Shown here one piece after another: positions 9,607 to 18,596 of a DNA stretch of 64,000 nt. The translations under genes were made by a program, and so were the position numbers. The notes beneath the pieces were generated by a model. The model had not been told where the DNA came from. It saw nothing but the letters and a program-made list of their open reading frames with translations, and searched no databases. The number at the start of each line of letters is the position of its first letter. The stretch's first letter is position 1. The stretch spans positions 50,493-114,492 of the forward strand of contig CAZPLU010000004.1 in assembly GCA_964587625.1 (NCBI GenBank), in the 5' to 3' direction. The DNA comes from DAOPZJ01 sp964587625. Lineage in GTDB: Bacteria; Bacillota; Clostridia; Oscillospirales; JAKOTC01.

Positions 9607-10449
9607 ATGAATTCGGATGGCTGGGAGACCGGCTTAATCTCAAACATCCAGCGCGCGTCCGTGCACGACGGGCCGGGGATCCGCACGACCGTGTTTTTCA
9701 AGGGCTGCAACATGCGCTGCGCGTGGTGCCACAACCCCGAGGCGATCCGCGCCTATCCCGAACATGTGTTTAACCCCAAGCTCTGCCTGCGCTGCGGGCA
9801 CTGCGCCGAGGGGTGCTATTCGGGTGCGAGGATATTGTGCGGCAAAGAGATGACCGTGGAAATGGTCATGGAAGAAGTCGCCGCCGACAGGCCCTATTAC
9901 GGGGAGAGCGGCGGTTTGACCGTCTCGGGCGGAGAGCCGTTTGTGCAGCCGCGGTTTTTACTCGAATTGCTGAAAGCCGCCAAACAACGGGGCATCCACT
10001 GCGGGGTCGAGACCAACGCGTCGCTGCCGTTTGAGGAGATGGAGAGAGCGGCGCCGTTTGTCGATGTCTGGATGATTGATTTAAAGGCCTTTGACGACGG
10101 AATACATAAAAAATACACCGGGGTCTCCAATGCGTGCGTGAAAGAGAATTTGATCAAGCTCGACCGGAGCGGCATCGGGGTCGTCCTGCGCACGCCGGTG
10201 ATTCCGGGCGTCAACGACGCGGCGGAGGAGCTGGAACAGATCGTGAAATTCGCGGCGGGGTTAAAAAATCTGGATTATTACGAGGTCCTGCCCTATCATC
10301 CGCTCGGACTGAGCAAGCAGGTGGAAGACGCCGACTTTATTCGACAATTTGAGAAGCCCGACAATGCCGCGCTCAAAAATTTACTCGGGGAGATCGTTCA
10401 AAGACACAAAGTCCCCTTTCGCTTTGCCAATATCAAACTCACGCAATAA
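9607..10449 (+). CDS. Glycyl radical enzyme activase (radical SAM)
   Basis: This 280-aa radical SAM protein should abstract hydrogen from the conserved glycine of the GRE encoded 45 nt downstream. The SAM cluster motif C-x3-C-x2-C is at C34, C38 and C41 (CNMRCAWC), followed by HNPE. A second motif C-x2-C-x2-C-x3-C at C60, C63, C66 and C70 should hold one extra 4Fe-4S cluster. Pyruvate formate-lyase activase lacks this insert, and many other activases have two such clusters. SAM-binding motifs VSGGEPF and ETNASLP are present, and so is the family motif HDGPGIRTTVFFKGC. The activase precedes the GRE, an order common for non-PFL systems. The substrate of the system is not known from sequence. 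Confidence 0.92.
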   Translation: MNSDGWETGLISNIQRASVHDGPGIRTTVFFKGCNMRCAWCHNPEAIRAYPEHVFNPKLCLRCGHCAEGCYSGARILCGKEMTVEMVMEEVAADRPYYGESGGLTVSGGEPFVQPRFLLELLKAAKQRGIHCGVETNASLPFEEMERAAPFVDVWMIDLKAFDDGIHKKYTGVSNACVKENLIKLDRSGIGVVLRTPVIPGVNDAAEELEQIVKFAAGLKNLDYYEVLPYHPLGLSKQVEDADFIRQFEKPDNAALKNLLGEIVQRHKVPFRFANIKLTQ

Positions 10450-10494
10450 AACACATAGAATATACAGCACTGAATATTCGGAGGCATTATAAAC

Positions 10495-12648
10495 ATGATC
10501 ACCTATCGCCAAAGAGCGGACCTGCTGCACAAGACCAAAGTCAGACACACCAAAGAAAAAAACGCGCAGCTGGGGTTTGTCAATTCCGACGACCACGGCG
10601 GAATCCCGATGCCCGCGGACTTTCATTTTGAGCCGATCACCGAACGCCCCGGCGTCATTTACGGCGCGACGGGGTTCTCGGTCAATTTGGCAAAGTTTTG
10701 GGACGAGTGCCCGCTCTATGTCGATCCGGCGGAGATTTTGGCCGGTCGGCATACCCGGATGATGCTGGAGGCGGCAAACCTGCGGTGGGAGACCTTTTGG
10801 CCGGAGTTCATCGCCCCGTATGACCACTTGAAAGAGAATCAAAAAAAATATAACATCATCGGCGGCATCGGCGCGAACAACCACTTTGCGCCCGATTATA
10901 ACATCGGCCTCGAACTGGGCTTTCCGGGGCTGCTGGCAAAGATCGAGCGCCATCGGGCGCAAAACGACGCGTCGCATTACGAATTTTACGACGCCGAAAG
11001 GCGGGTCGTCGAGGCGATCATCCGCTATATCGGGCGGCATCTGCCGGTGATTGAAAAATTCCTCGAGACCGAGACCGATCCGGATATTTCAAAGACGCTG
11101 CGCGAGATGTACGAATGCAACGTCAACCTGACGGAGCGCGAGCCGCGCACCTTTTTGGAGGCGTGCCAGTTTATCGGGTGGTTTCAAAACGCCTCATGGA
11201 CGCTGAACCGCGAGGGCGCGGGCATGCAGATCGACGAGCTGCTGTATCCGTATTACCTGCGCGACAAACGGGCAGGGATTTTGGACGACGACAAGGCGAC
11301 GTTTATTTTGGCGAACCTGATGCTGTTGAATCCGCACTACTGCCAGATCGGCGGACCGGACGAAAACGGCAAAGACAAGACCAATGAACTTTCGTTTTTA
11401 ATACTCGAGGCCGCGCACTGGCTGAACGTCTCCGCCAACATCACCATTCGGCTGTTCGACGGCATCAACCGGGACTTGTTCCGCAAGGGCGTTCAGTATT
11501 TGTTCGAGGACGGCAACGGCTGGCCGCGGTTTTCGGGTGACAAGGGGCTTTTGGGGTTTGCGAAAAACCGTAAGATGACTTCGGAACTGGCGCGCAAACG
11601 CGTGGCGGTCGGCTGCCACTGGAACTCGCTGCCCGGGCTGGAATACACGCTGAACGACTGCGTGAAGATCAACACCGCCAAGGTTTTTGAAGTGGCGTTT
11701 GGTGAGATCACCGCCGAACCCGAGCCCACCGTTTCGAAACTGTGGGAACGGTTTGTCTGCCATTTGAATATCGCAATCGACACGACCGCGCAGGGCATCA
11801 ATTTCCATTTGGAGCATATGCACAAATACATGCCCGAGGTGGTGTTGAATCTGATGACGCACAACACCCTCGAACAGGGGCTCGATGTGACCCAATGCGC
11901 CGAATATTTCAACATGTGCGTCGACGGCGCGGCGCTCGCGACGGTCGCCGACTCGTTCGCGGCGTTGCAACAACGCGTGGAGGATGAAAAGGTGCTTTCG
12001 TGGCAGCAGGTGGCCGAGGCGATCGCACATGATTTTGAAGGCGCGCCGTATGACCGGACTCAATTGATTTTAAAATCGTCAGACCGATTTTGTCAGGGCA
12101 ACAGCCGGGGGGACTTTTGGGCGCAAAAAATCAGCCGGACGTTTTCGGAGGCGGTGCACAACTACCCGATGCCGAAGGACCGCGTGCTGATCCCCGGGTG
12201 GTTTTCGTGGGCGAACACGCTCGAATACGGCGCGGCGGTCGGCGCGACGCCCGACGGCCGGAAAGCGCACGCCCCGATCACGCACGGGGCGAACCCCAAC
12301 AACAACTTCCGCCGCGACGGCGCCGCGACCGCCGTCGCCAACGGGATCGCCGCGATCCAGCCGGGCTACGGCAACACCGCGCCTTGGCAGCTCGAACTCG
12401 ACCCCGGGTTGAGAGCAGAGGAGGGCGGCATCGAAAAAGTGATGGCGCTGCTCAAAGGACATATCGACCAGGGCGGGACGCTGATCAATGTGAACATCAT
12501 CAAAAAAGACAAGATTTTGGACGCGCACAAAAACCCCGAAAAATACCCCGATCTGGTGGTGCGCGTGACCGGCTTCACCGCCTATTTCATGATGCTGTCG
12601 CCGGATTTCCGGCAGCTGGTCGTCGACCGGATTTTGGAATCGCTTTAA
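10495..12648 (+). CDS. Glycyl radical enzyme of unassigned substrate class (GCHW active site)
   Basis: This 717-aa protein is a PFL/dehydratase-type radical enzyme for strictly anaerobic chemistry. The glycyl radical loop RVTGFTAYF places the radical on Gly693, about 25 residues from the C-terminus. The thiyl cysteine is Cys374 in VAVGCHWNSLPG. Dehydratase and decarboxylase-like GREs usually read GCVE here, the Glu acting as a base in many, and PFL has two adjacent cysteines; this protein has neither. The barrel motifs TPDGRKAHAP and PGYGNTAPWQ are also visible. The length is shorter than PFL (about 750-790). Context holds only the activase: no microcompartment shell, transporter or dehydrogenase lies nearby. 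I would not assign pyruvate formate-lyase activity. The SD is GGAGG, 10 nt from the ATG. Confidence 0.88.
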   Translation: MITYRQRADLLHKTKVRHTKEKNAQLGFVNSDDHGGIPMPADFHFEPITERPGVIYGATGFSVNLAKFWDECPLYVDPAEILAGRHTRMMLEAANLRWETFWPEFIAPYDHLKENQKKYNIIGGIGANNHFAPDYNIGLELGFPGLLAKIERHRAQNDASHYEFYDAERRVVEAIIRYIGRHLPVIEKFLETETDPDISKTLREMYECNVNLTEREPRTFLEACQFIGWFQNASWTLNREGAGMQIDELLYPYYLRDKRAGILDDDKATFILANLMLLNPHYCQIGGPDENGKDKTNELSFLILEAAHWLNVSANITIRLFDGINRDLFRKGVQYLFEDGNGWPRFSGDKGLLGFAKNRKMTSELARKRVAVGCHWNSLPGLEYTLNDCVKINTAKVFEVAFGEITAEPEPTVSKLWERFVCHLNIAIDTTAQGINFHLEHMHKYMPEVVLNLMTHNTLEQGLDVTQCAEYFNMCVDGAALATVADSFAALQQRVEDEKVLSWQQVAEAIAHDFEGAPYDRTQLILKSSDRFCQGNSRGDFWAQKISRTFSEAVHNYPMPKDRVLIPGWFSWANTLEYGAAVGATPDGRKAHAPITHGANPNNNFRRDGAATAVANGIAAIQPGYGNTAPWQLELDPGLRAEEGGIEKVMALLKGHIDQGGTLINVNIIKKDKILDAHKNPEKYPDLVVRVTGFTAYFMMLSPDFRQLVVDRILESL

Positions 12649-12663
12649 TAACGGAAATCACGA

Positions 12664-12766
12664 TATGTAGGGCGGGCTGCCCACAGCCCGCAAAGGTTTT
12701 CGGCACCCTGCTCATAAATCGGATATATCACAAAATGTAGGGGCGCACTTTTGTGCGCCCGTTTTA
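12664..12766 (+). repeat. Intergenic GTAGGGGCG-type repeats, the second acting as terminator
   Basis: Two related elements lie between the convergent GRE and SpoIID-like genes. The first is TGTAGGGCGGGCTG with CAGCCCGC near 12666. The second is TGTAGGGGCGCAC with GTGCGCCC, stem 12741-12748/12753-12760, followed by GTTTTAT. The second can end GRE transcription. The same GTAGGGGCG core recurs in reverse at about 15.8-16.2 kb. A separate perfect palindrome, CCGCCGC-T-GCGGCGG, lies near 12790. Confidence 0.7.
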
Positions 12767-12835
12767 TAAAATGCCCCTTTATAGAAGAATCCCACCGCCG
12801 CTGCGGCGGCTCCCTCCCGCATGAATACGAGATTA

Positions 12836-14272
12836 TTAAACGATGGAAATGCCGGGGAAATAGAACTTGACGATATCCTGCCATTTGTAGCCGGCGAGCG
12901 CCATCTGCTGGGCGCCCTCCTGGCTCATGCCGACGCCGTGGCCGTAGCCCTTGACATCAAAATAGAATGAGTCGGTCGACGGGTCGTACTGCACCGTGAA
13001 AGAGGTGGAGCGCAGGGCGTTTTTTGATCCGACACGGCCGCTCGTGAACACATAACCGCGCAAATCCTTGCCGGTGGTATTCGCTTTGCCGTCAACCGAG
13101 ACGCCCATGACGTAACCGAACGCGTTATTGCGCGTGACGACCAGCCATTGCGAGGGGTCATTGCCGAGGGTGAAGCCGAAATAGTCCTCAAGCTGCGCTT
13201 TGACGACCGCGGAGGAGAGCATGATTTGAGACGAATAGCCCTTGGCCTTGCCGTCCCACTTGCTGCAATCGATCCCGCCGGCGAGATAGGTATAAGGCGT
13301 GCCGTAGCCGTCGACGCCGCTGCCGCCCCAGACGTCGACGACATTGTTGGTCGTCCCGTTGTTGATGGCGCCGTATGTAGACAGGATCGGGTGGTTGTCG
13401 ATAAACAGCATATAGCCGCCGACTTCTTCGAGCAGCGAATACAGCCGCCGCATGCCCTCGTCTTTCCAGTAGGCCTTCATATCCGAGAGGTCTTTTAAAA
13501 TAGCCGTCGGCGGGACGGCGGTATAACCCGCGTGGTAACGCAGGAAGGTGTAGGAGGCGATCATCTGCGCCTTGATGCACTCGTCGGAATAGGACGGAGC
13601 CAACTCCGCGCCGATGATGCGCAGGACGGTGTTGTAATAGGTGTCCGTGGTCAGCGTGCCGCCGTTGCGGGTCGTCACCCTGTCGGTCTGCATGACCTTG
13701 AGGCGTTCGCTGTCGGGGTAGGACGGGACGGAGGTTGCGCCGGAGGAGGTTGGCGAGGAGGGCGGTTCGGGGATCGTATAGGCCTGTTCGCCGCTCTCCC
13801 AAAATTCGTCGTCGTCCCAAAAATCGTGGTCGGGGTCGGACAGCATCTTTTCAAACAGCTCCCAATCGTTCAGGATCGCCAGCTTTGACGACCAGCGCTC
13901 TTGCTTGGTCATCTCGCTGACGGCGGACGGCGCGCTCGGGACTGAGGCGATCGAGGTGGTCACCTGACTGGCTTGGGAGGGCGCCGAGGAGGTCTTGACG
14001 CTCGTCTTTTGGGAGGAGGTCACGCTGCTCGCCTTCGAACGCTCCGGCTCGGACGGACGCGCAAGGGACGGCTCCGGGGACGGGAGGATTTGCTCGGGCG
14101 CGGGTTTGATGATTTCCGAATAAACGGAATCCGCGCTGTCCGGTTCACTGTTTGCGCCGGCCGGGGCGAAAACGGGCTGCCCGTTGCCGGTCAGCGCGGT
14201 CAGGGCGATGGAGCCGCCCGTGATCAGCACGGCGCCCAACACCACCAAAATGATTTTCAATCCCGTTTTCAT
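12836..14272 (-). CDS. SpoIID/LytB-domain membrane protein
   Basis: This 478-aa protein begins MKTGLKIILVVLG with a single membrane segment at about residues 5-27. A Ser/Pro/Glu-rich linker runs to about residue 200. The C-terminal SpoIID domain carries the family motifs GAELAPSYSDECIKAQ (the conserved Glu is the expected catalytic residue) and GHGVGMSQEGAQQMA near the end. SpoIID is a lytic transglycosylase that cuts denuded glycan during spore engulfment. The long linker and the position outside the usual spoIID locus suggest this could be a paralogue (LytB/SpoIID-like) rather than SpoIID itself. It lies 41 nt after thiI on the same strand, so it is probably cotranscribed. Topology predicts an extracytoplasmic catalytic domain. 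Confidence 0.88.
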   Translation of the reverse strand: MKTGLKIILVVLGAVLITGGSIALTALTGNGQPVFAPAGANSEPDSADSVYSEIIKPAPEQILPSPEPSLARPSEPERSKASSVTSSQKTSVKTSSAPSQASQVTTSIASVPSAPSAVSEMTKQERWSSKLAILNDWELFEKMLSDPDHDFWDDDEFWESGEQAYTIPEPPSSPTSSGATSVPSYPDSERLKVMQTDRVTTRNGGTLTTDTYYNTVLRIIGAELAPSYSDECIKAQMIASYTFLRYHAGYTAVPPTAILKDLSDMKAYWKDEGMRRLYSLLEEVGGYMLFIDNHPILSTYGAINNGTTNNVVDVWGGSGVDGYGTPYTYLAGGIDCSKWDGKAKGYSSQIMLSSAVVKAQLEDYFGFTLGNDPSQWLVVTRNNAFGYVMGVSVDGKANTTGKDLRGYVFTSGRVGSKNALRSTSFTVQYDPSTDSFYFDVKGYGHGVGMSQEGAQQMALAGYKWQDIVKFYFPGISIV

Positions 14273-14313
14273 GGTTATGTACCTCCCCGTTCTCTTTTGT
14301 CCTGTGATTTGGT

Positions 14314-15510
14314 TTATACCTCTTTTTCAGGTGTGATGGTCTGCTTTTTTAAGGTCGCCATGGCGTTTTCGATCAAGCCGTCGGCGTCGAGCGAGGCCTC
14401 GGCCTCCTCGATTTCACACAGGCGCGGCTTGGTCTTGGGGTGCTTGGGCGTGAAAACCGTGCAGCAGTCCTCATAGGGCAGGATCGAGATGTCGAATGTG
14501 CCGAGTTTGCGGGCGATTTGGACAATTTCCTCTTTGTCGGAACCGATCAGCGGTCTTAAAACCGGTATTTCACAGACCGCGTCGGTGCAGGCCAGCGCGC
14601 CGATGGTCTGACTGGCGACCTGTCCCAAACTTTCGCCGGTGATCAGACACTCGCAGCCGGTGTGATGCGCCTGCTTTTGAGCGATGCGCATCATAAAACG
14701 GCGCATCAGAACCGTGAATAGCGGTTCGGGGCAATGGTTTGCGATGGCCTCCTGGATTTCGGTGAAGTTGACGGTATGGAGATTGATGCGACCCGAATAC
14801 AGGGAGACCCTGCGTAATAAATCGACCACTTTCTGCTCGGCCTGCGGGCCGGTATAGGGCGGGCTCTCAAAGTGGATGGCCTCGAGAATTTGACCGCGCC
14901 GCGCCATCATCCAGGCGGCGACCGGGCTGTCGAGACCGCCCGAGATCAACACCATGCCCTTGCCGGATGAGCCGGTCGGCAGTCCGCCCGCCCCCTTGCG
15001 GCTGCCGCAATGGACATAGGCCGCCCAGTCGCGGATTTCGACGGTCACGGTGACCTCGGGATGGTGGATGTCGACCGAGAGATTCGGATATTTTTCAAGC
15101 AGAAAACCGCCGAGTTCGGCGCAGATCTCGGGTGATTTCATCGGAAAACGCTTGTCCGCGCGCTTGGCCGCCACTTTGAAGGTCTTGGCGCGGGAGAGTT
15201 CATCCGCGCAATATTCAACCGCCGTCTCCGCGATTTTTTCGTAGTTTTTTTCGACCGCAGCGGCTCTTGCCACGGTGATGACGCCGAACAGCCGGTCGGC
15301 GATCTCTTCCGCCTTGTCGATGTCGGAGCGCTCGCCGTCTTTATTTTTTTGCGCGACGATATAGATCGTGGATTGTGCGAACGAGACGCTGTAAGCGCCG
15401 ACCCGCTTCAACCGCCGGCGCAGGTTGCGCAGCAGCATGTCCTCGAAGGTACTGCGGTTGAGGCCTTTTAAGATGGTCTCACCGAGTTTTAAAAGAATGA
15501 CTTCCTGCAT
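14314..15510 (-). CDS. thiI: tRNA 4-thiouridine synthase ThiI
   Basis: ThiI adenylates U8 of tRNA and transfers sulfur to make 4-thiouridine; it can also serve thiamin thiazole synthesis. The start is MQEVILLKLGE with SD AAGGAG, giving 398 aa. An N-terminal ferredoxin-like plus THUMP region (to about residue 165) precedes the PP-loop ATPase motif SGGLDSP near residue 180. There is no C-terminal rhodanese domain, as is normal in Gram-positive ThiI, which relies on a dedicated cysteine desulfurase. That partner lies just upstream at 16234-17355, separated by the repeat array and assembly gap. Confidence 0.95.
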   Translation of the reverse strand: MQEVILLKLGETILKGLNRSTFEDMLLRNLRRRLKRVGAYSVSFAQSTIYIVAQKNKDGERSDIDKAEEIADRLFGVITVARAAAVEKNYEKIAETAVEYCADELSRAKTFKVAAKRADKRFPMKSPEICAELGGFLLEKYPNLSVDIHHPEVTVTVEIRDWAAYVHCGSRKGAGGLPTGSSGKGMVLISGGLDSPVAAWMMARRGQILEAIHFESPPYTGPQAEQKVVDLLRRVSLYSGRINLHTVNFTEIQEAIANHCPEPLFTVLMRRFMMRIAQKQAHHTGCECLITGESLGQVASQTIGALACTDAVCEIPVLRPLIGSDKEEIVQIARKLGTFDISILPYEDCCTVFTPKHPKTKPRLCEIEEAEASLDADGLIENAMATLKKQTITPEKEV

Positions 15511-15684
15511 TTTTTGCTCCTTGTGCGTTAAAGATGACAGAGGTGAGAGGGCGGAGGGCAGAAGGGGGGAGCGGAAAGTGAAGCGGTAAAATAACAAGCG
15601 GCGTGAGAAAAGAAAGACCGCACCCTTCCGAAGAGGGAATTTGTTAGTGCATATATAAGCCCGCCCATACGGTAAAAATTGTTC

Positions 15685-16170
15685 CCGCGCGGCGGGGACA
15701 AGGACGCCAACTCCCATAGGTAGTTATCCGTCGGCTTTTATTTGCCCGAGATCCTTCGGCTTCGCTCAGGATGACACGGGCGGGCGGCCACACAGGGCCG
15801 CCCCTACGGTCGGGTTNNNNNNNNNNNNNNNNNNNNNNNNNNNNNNNNNNNNNNNNNNNNNNNNNNNNNNNNNNNNNNNNNNNNNNNNNNNNNNNNNNNN
15901 NNNNNNNNNNNNNNNNTCGCTCAGGATGACACGGGCGGGCGGCCACACAGGGCCGCCCCTACGGTCGGGTTTACTTTCCCCCGTCTACCGATTCCGAATT
16001 TCCGTTTTACGCGGCTGTTCGCCCGCACGGGACGTAATCCGCGCGGCGGGGACAAGGACGCCAACTCCCATAGGTAGTTATCCGTCGGCTTTTATTTGCC
16101 CGAGATCCTTCGGCTTCGCTCAGGATGACACGGGCGGGCGGCCACACAGGGCCGCCCCTACGGTCGGGTT
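15685..16170 (+). repeat. Tandem intergenic repeat array (about 199-bp period) around an assembly gap
   Basis: A 132-nt block at 15685-15816 recurs at 16039-16170 and appears identical by eye. The 3' 54 nt of another copy lies at 15917-15970, right after the Ns. The distance from this partial copy to the last copy is 199 nt. Each block contains a CTTCGGCTTCGCTCAGGATGACA element and an inverted-repeat GGGCGGCCACACAGGGCCGCCC element with CCCCTAC, both of which have relatives elsewhere in the window. No gene is supported between thiI and the cysteine desulfurase (15511-16233). Confidence 0.9.
15817..15916. other. Assembly gap (100 Ns)
   Basis: Exactly 100 Ns, a conventional placeholder for a gap of unknown size. 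It falls within the tandem repeat. If the array has a constant 199-nt period and only one copy is interrupted, about 144 nt would be missing; more copies would make it longer. Confidence 0.98.
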
Positions 16171-16233
16171 CACTTTCCCCCGTTCTGCCCTCTGCCCTCT
16201 CATCTCTGCCTTCTCGCATACAGGTTACGAGTT

Positions 16234-17355
16234 TTATCGAGCGATCTGTTTTGCGAATCGTTCTTGGGCTAAAATCAGCACCGCGGCAAGGGCGGCGGCG
16301 TCGTCGGGGGTGTTTTGCGGGCCCAAACTGACACGCAGGGTGTATTTGGCGTTTTCACCGATCAAATCCAAAGCGGCGGCGCTGATTTTACCGCCCGCGC
16401 AGGCCGCGCCCGCCGAGACCAACACGCCGTTCTCCTCCAAAAAGCGCATCAGCACCTCGGAGGGGACTTTGGGCAGCGAGATGCTGCCGATGAACGGCGA
16501 ACCGAACGCGCCGTTGAACAGGACTTCCGTGCCGAACAGCCGATTGCGCAGGGTCTCGAAAAAAACGGCGGCATTCTCGGTGCGTTCGGGCAGGGCCTTC
16601 AGCATTTGGGCGGCCGCCTCGGCAAAAGCGCCGATTAAGGCGACGGGTTGCGTGCCGGGGCGCAGGCCGTTTTGCTGATTCCCGCCGTAAAGGCGTGGGG
16701 TCAGCTTGAGGCCTTTTTTGAGCCAGAGCGCGCCGGTACCCTGAAATGCGCCGATTTTGTGACCGCTGAGCGAACAGGTGTCGACGCCGAGGGCTTTGGG
16801 ACTGAACGGGATTTTGCAAAACGCCTGCACCGCGTCGGTGTGAAAAACGGCGTTCGGAGCGATTTTGCGCATCGCCGCGGCGGCTTTTTTGACCGGGAAA
16901 ATCAATCCCGTCTCATGATTGACCGCCATGACGCCGCAAAAGATCGTATTCGGCGTCAGCGCCTCGGAAAAGTTTTTTAAAAAGGTCTCGTCGCCTCCGC
17001 CGAACGGCACGAAAACCACGTCGAAACCCTTGCTCTTCAACTGTTTTGCCGGGTTTGCAAGCGCAGGGTGCTCGCCCGACGCGAGGATGATCCGGCCGCT
17101 TTTGTGCCTACTGCAGACGCCGAACAGAGCCAGGTTGTTGCTCTCGGTCCCGCCGCTGGTGAAAATCAGTTCCCCGTCGCCCAGACGCTCGAGGAAGACC
17201 TGTTTGGACTGCTCGAGAACTTGGGCGGCGCGCCGCCCGTATCCGTGCAAAGACGAGGCGTTTCCCCAATTTTCGCGGGTCAGTTCGTTGAGTTTTTCAA
17301 GCGCCGCATCGCATACGGGCGTTGTCGCGGCGTTGTCGAGATAGATTTTTTGCAT
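16234..17355 (-). CDS. Cysteine desulfurase (NifS/IscS-like, probable sulfur donor to ThiI)
   Basis: A PLP enzyme that takes sulfur from cysteine to form alanine and a protein persulfide. The start is MQKIYLDNAATTPV with SD TAGGAG 5-6 nt upstream, giving 373 aa. Visible family motifs are YLDNAATT, FTSGGTESNN, NHETG, HTDAVQA, the PLP lysine in SGHKIGAFQGTG and GLRPGT. The active-site cysteine lies in the loop SAGAACAGGK, a class II-like loop. In Firmicutes a desulfurase gene paired with thiI (NifZ-type) supplies sulfur for tRNA thiolation. The order here, desulfurase then thiI on the same strand, supports that role over general Fe-S assembly. No iscU or sufU gene is adjacent. Confidence 0.92.
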   Translation of the reverse strand: MQKIYLDNAATTPVCDAALEKLNELTRENWGNASSLHGYGRRAAQVLEQSKQVFLERLGDGELIFTSGGTESNNLALFGVCSRHKSGRIILASGEHPALANPAKQLKSKGFDVVFVPFGGGDETFLKNFSEALTPNTIFCGVMAVNHETGLIFPVKKAAAAMRKIAPNAVFHTDAVQAFCKIPFSPKALGVDTCSLSGHKIGAFQGTGALWLKKGLKLTPRLYGGNQQNGLRPGTQPVALIGAFAEAAAQMLKALPERTENAAVFFETLRNRLFGTEVLFNGAFGSPFIGSISLPKVPSEVLMRFLEENGVLVSAGAACAGGKISAAALDLIGENAKYTLRVSLGPQNTPDDAAALAAVLILAQERFAKQIAR

Positions 17356-17445
17356 GGCGCTCCTATTTTTAAATTTATGGGGATCGGTCTTGACCGTTCC
17401 GCCCATACCCGTTTTTCGGCGTTATGACAGCGGTGTCAATATCGA

Positions 17446-18579
17446 TCAATCGTGTGTGTACGTTCCGCCGATGTTGCCGACTCTGCTGGCCTTGCTGATG
17501 TTGGCGTTGTGCTGGGCGAGGGTTCTCGCGTAATAAAAGTCGCCGTTGGCATCGGTGACGAAATAGTTGTACGCCGATTCGGACGGATAAAGCGCCGCCG
17601 TCAAGGCCGCGCCGCCCGGGTTGCAAATTGCGCCGACCGGAATGCCGTTGCACACATAGGTGTCATAGGCCTGCGAATAGGACGGGTCGGTATGGGTCAG
17701 CGCTTTGTTGATGACGTTTCTGACATAGAAACTGGTCACGTCGGACTGCAATTTCGGGTAGACCTTGGGGTTGAGCAGGCGGTTGTGGAACACCGCCGAG
17801 ACATTTGCCATCTCGAACACATCCGGGGCCTCTTTTTCGATGATTGAGGCCAGGGTGACCGCCTGGTCGATCGTCATGCCCATCTGGGCCGCCCGCTCGC
17901 GCAGATTGGACGTGAATTTGTTGTTAAAGTTGCTCAAAAACTTTTTGATGACCGATTCGACGTTTTCGTTGACGTAAAAATCGTAGGTGTCGGGGAACAG
18001 ATAGCCCTCGAGGCGGTAAAAGCGGCCGCTCTCGGTTCCGTCCGTCGGGAGGAAGTCGTAGTTGAAAACCCCGGTGTTGACGGATTTCAAAAATTCGCTT
18101 CTCAAACAGACCTTGTTTTCCTCGAGCAGGGCTCCGATCTCGGCGGCGTTCATGCCCTCTGTGAAGGTGATGCGCACGATCTGGCTGCTCTGCTTGCGCT
18201 GGATGGTGCTGATGATCTTGTCATACGTCATGCCGCCGTCGAGCAGATAGGTGCCGGATTTGAAGGTGCCGTCGGTTTTGTTGAGCATCGTATAGACCGT
18301 GAAGACCCAAGGGTGGTTGATCACGTCGGCTTTTTTCATGGCATAGGCCATATCCAGCGTCGACCAACCGGCCTTGACCTGCACCTCGTGCTGGCTGTCG
18401 TCTTTCATGATGCCCAGCACGTCGGAAAACGCGCCGATGAGCCAGACGCCCAAGACGATTCCGGCGGCAACCCAAAACAGCGCCACAGACAGATCGCCCA
18501 TCGCGGTGCGCCGGAAACGCCGCCAGCGCTCTTTCAAAGAACCCTCCGGTCCGGTTGTTTTTTCGGGTGTTTGTCTCAT
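17446..18579 (-). CDS. mltG: Endolytic murein transglycosylase MltG (YceG-like)
   Basis: MltG cuts nascent peptidoglycan strands at the membrane and sets glycan length. The start MRQTPEKTTG gives 377 aa with one membrane helix at about 32-52. The catalytic motif LASIIEKEAP puts the expected catalytic Glu at residue 248, matching Glu218 of the E. coli enzyme. Other family motifs are RLEGYLFPDTYDF, YDTYVCNGIPVGAICNPG and FYYARTLAQHN. It lies 17 nt after the DJ-1-like gene and is followed about 90 nt later by the cysteine desulfurase. The N-terminal cytoplasmic tail is short, without the long extension seen in some Clostridia. Confidence 0.95.
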   Translation of the reverse strand: MRQTPEKTTGPEGSLKERWRRFRRTAMGDLSVALFWVAAGIVLGVWLIGAFSDVLGIMKDDSQHEVQVKAGWSTLDMAYAMKKADVINHPWVFTVYTMLNKTDGTFKSGTYLLDGGMTYDKIISTIQRKQSSQIVRITFTEGMNAAEIGALLEENKVCLRSEFLKSVNTGVFNYDFLPTDGTESGRFYRLEGYLFPDTYDFYVNENVESVIKKFLSNFNNKFTSNLRERAAQMGMTIDQAVTLASIIEKEAPDVFEMANVSAVFHNRLLNPKVYPKLQSDVTSFYVRNVINKALTHTDPSYSQAYDTYVCNGIPVGAICNPGGAALTAALYPSESAYNYFVTDANGDFYYARTLAQHNANISKASRVGNIGGTYTHD

Positions 18580-18596
18580 GGGAGATGACCTTCCTT

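Noticed and set aside
10495..12648. Annotation as pyruvate formate-lyase
   Set aside because: PFL has two adjacent active-site cysteines and is longer; this enzyme has a single cysteine in GCHW.
15511..16233. Open frames through the repeat array and the Ns
   Set aside because: They run through repeated non-coding elements and unknown bases and show no domain or ribosome binding site.
16234..17355. The cysteine desulfurase as part of an Fe-S cluster assembly operon
   Set aside because: No iscU, sufU or sufBCD gene is nearby, whereas thiI is next on the same strand.
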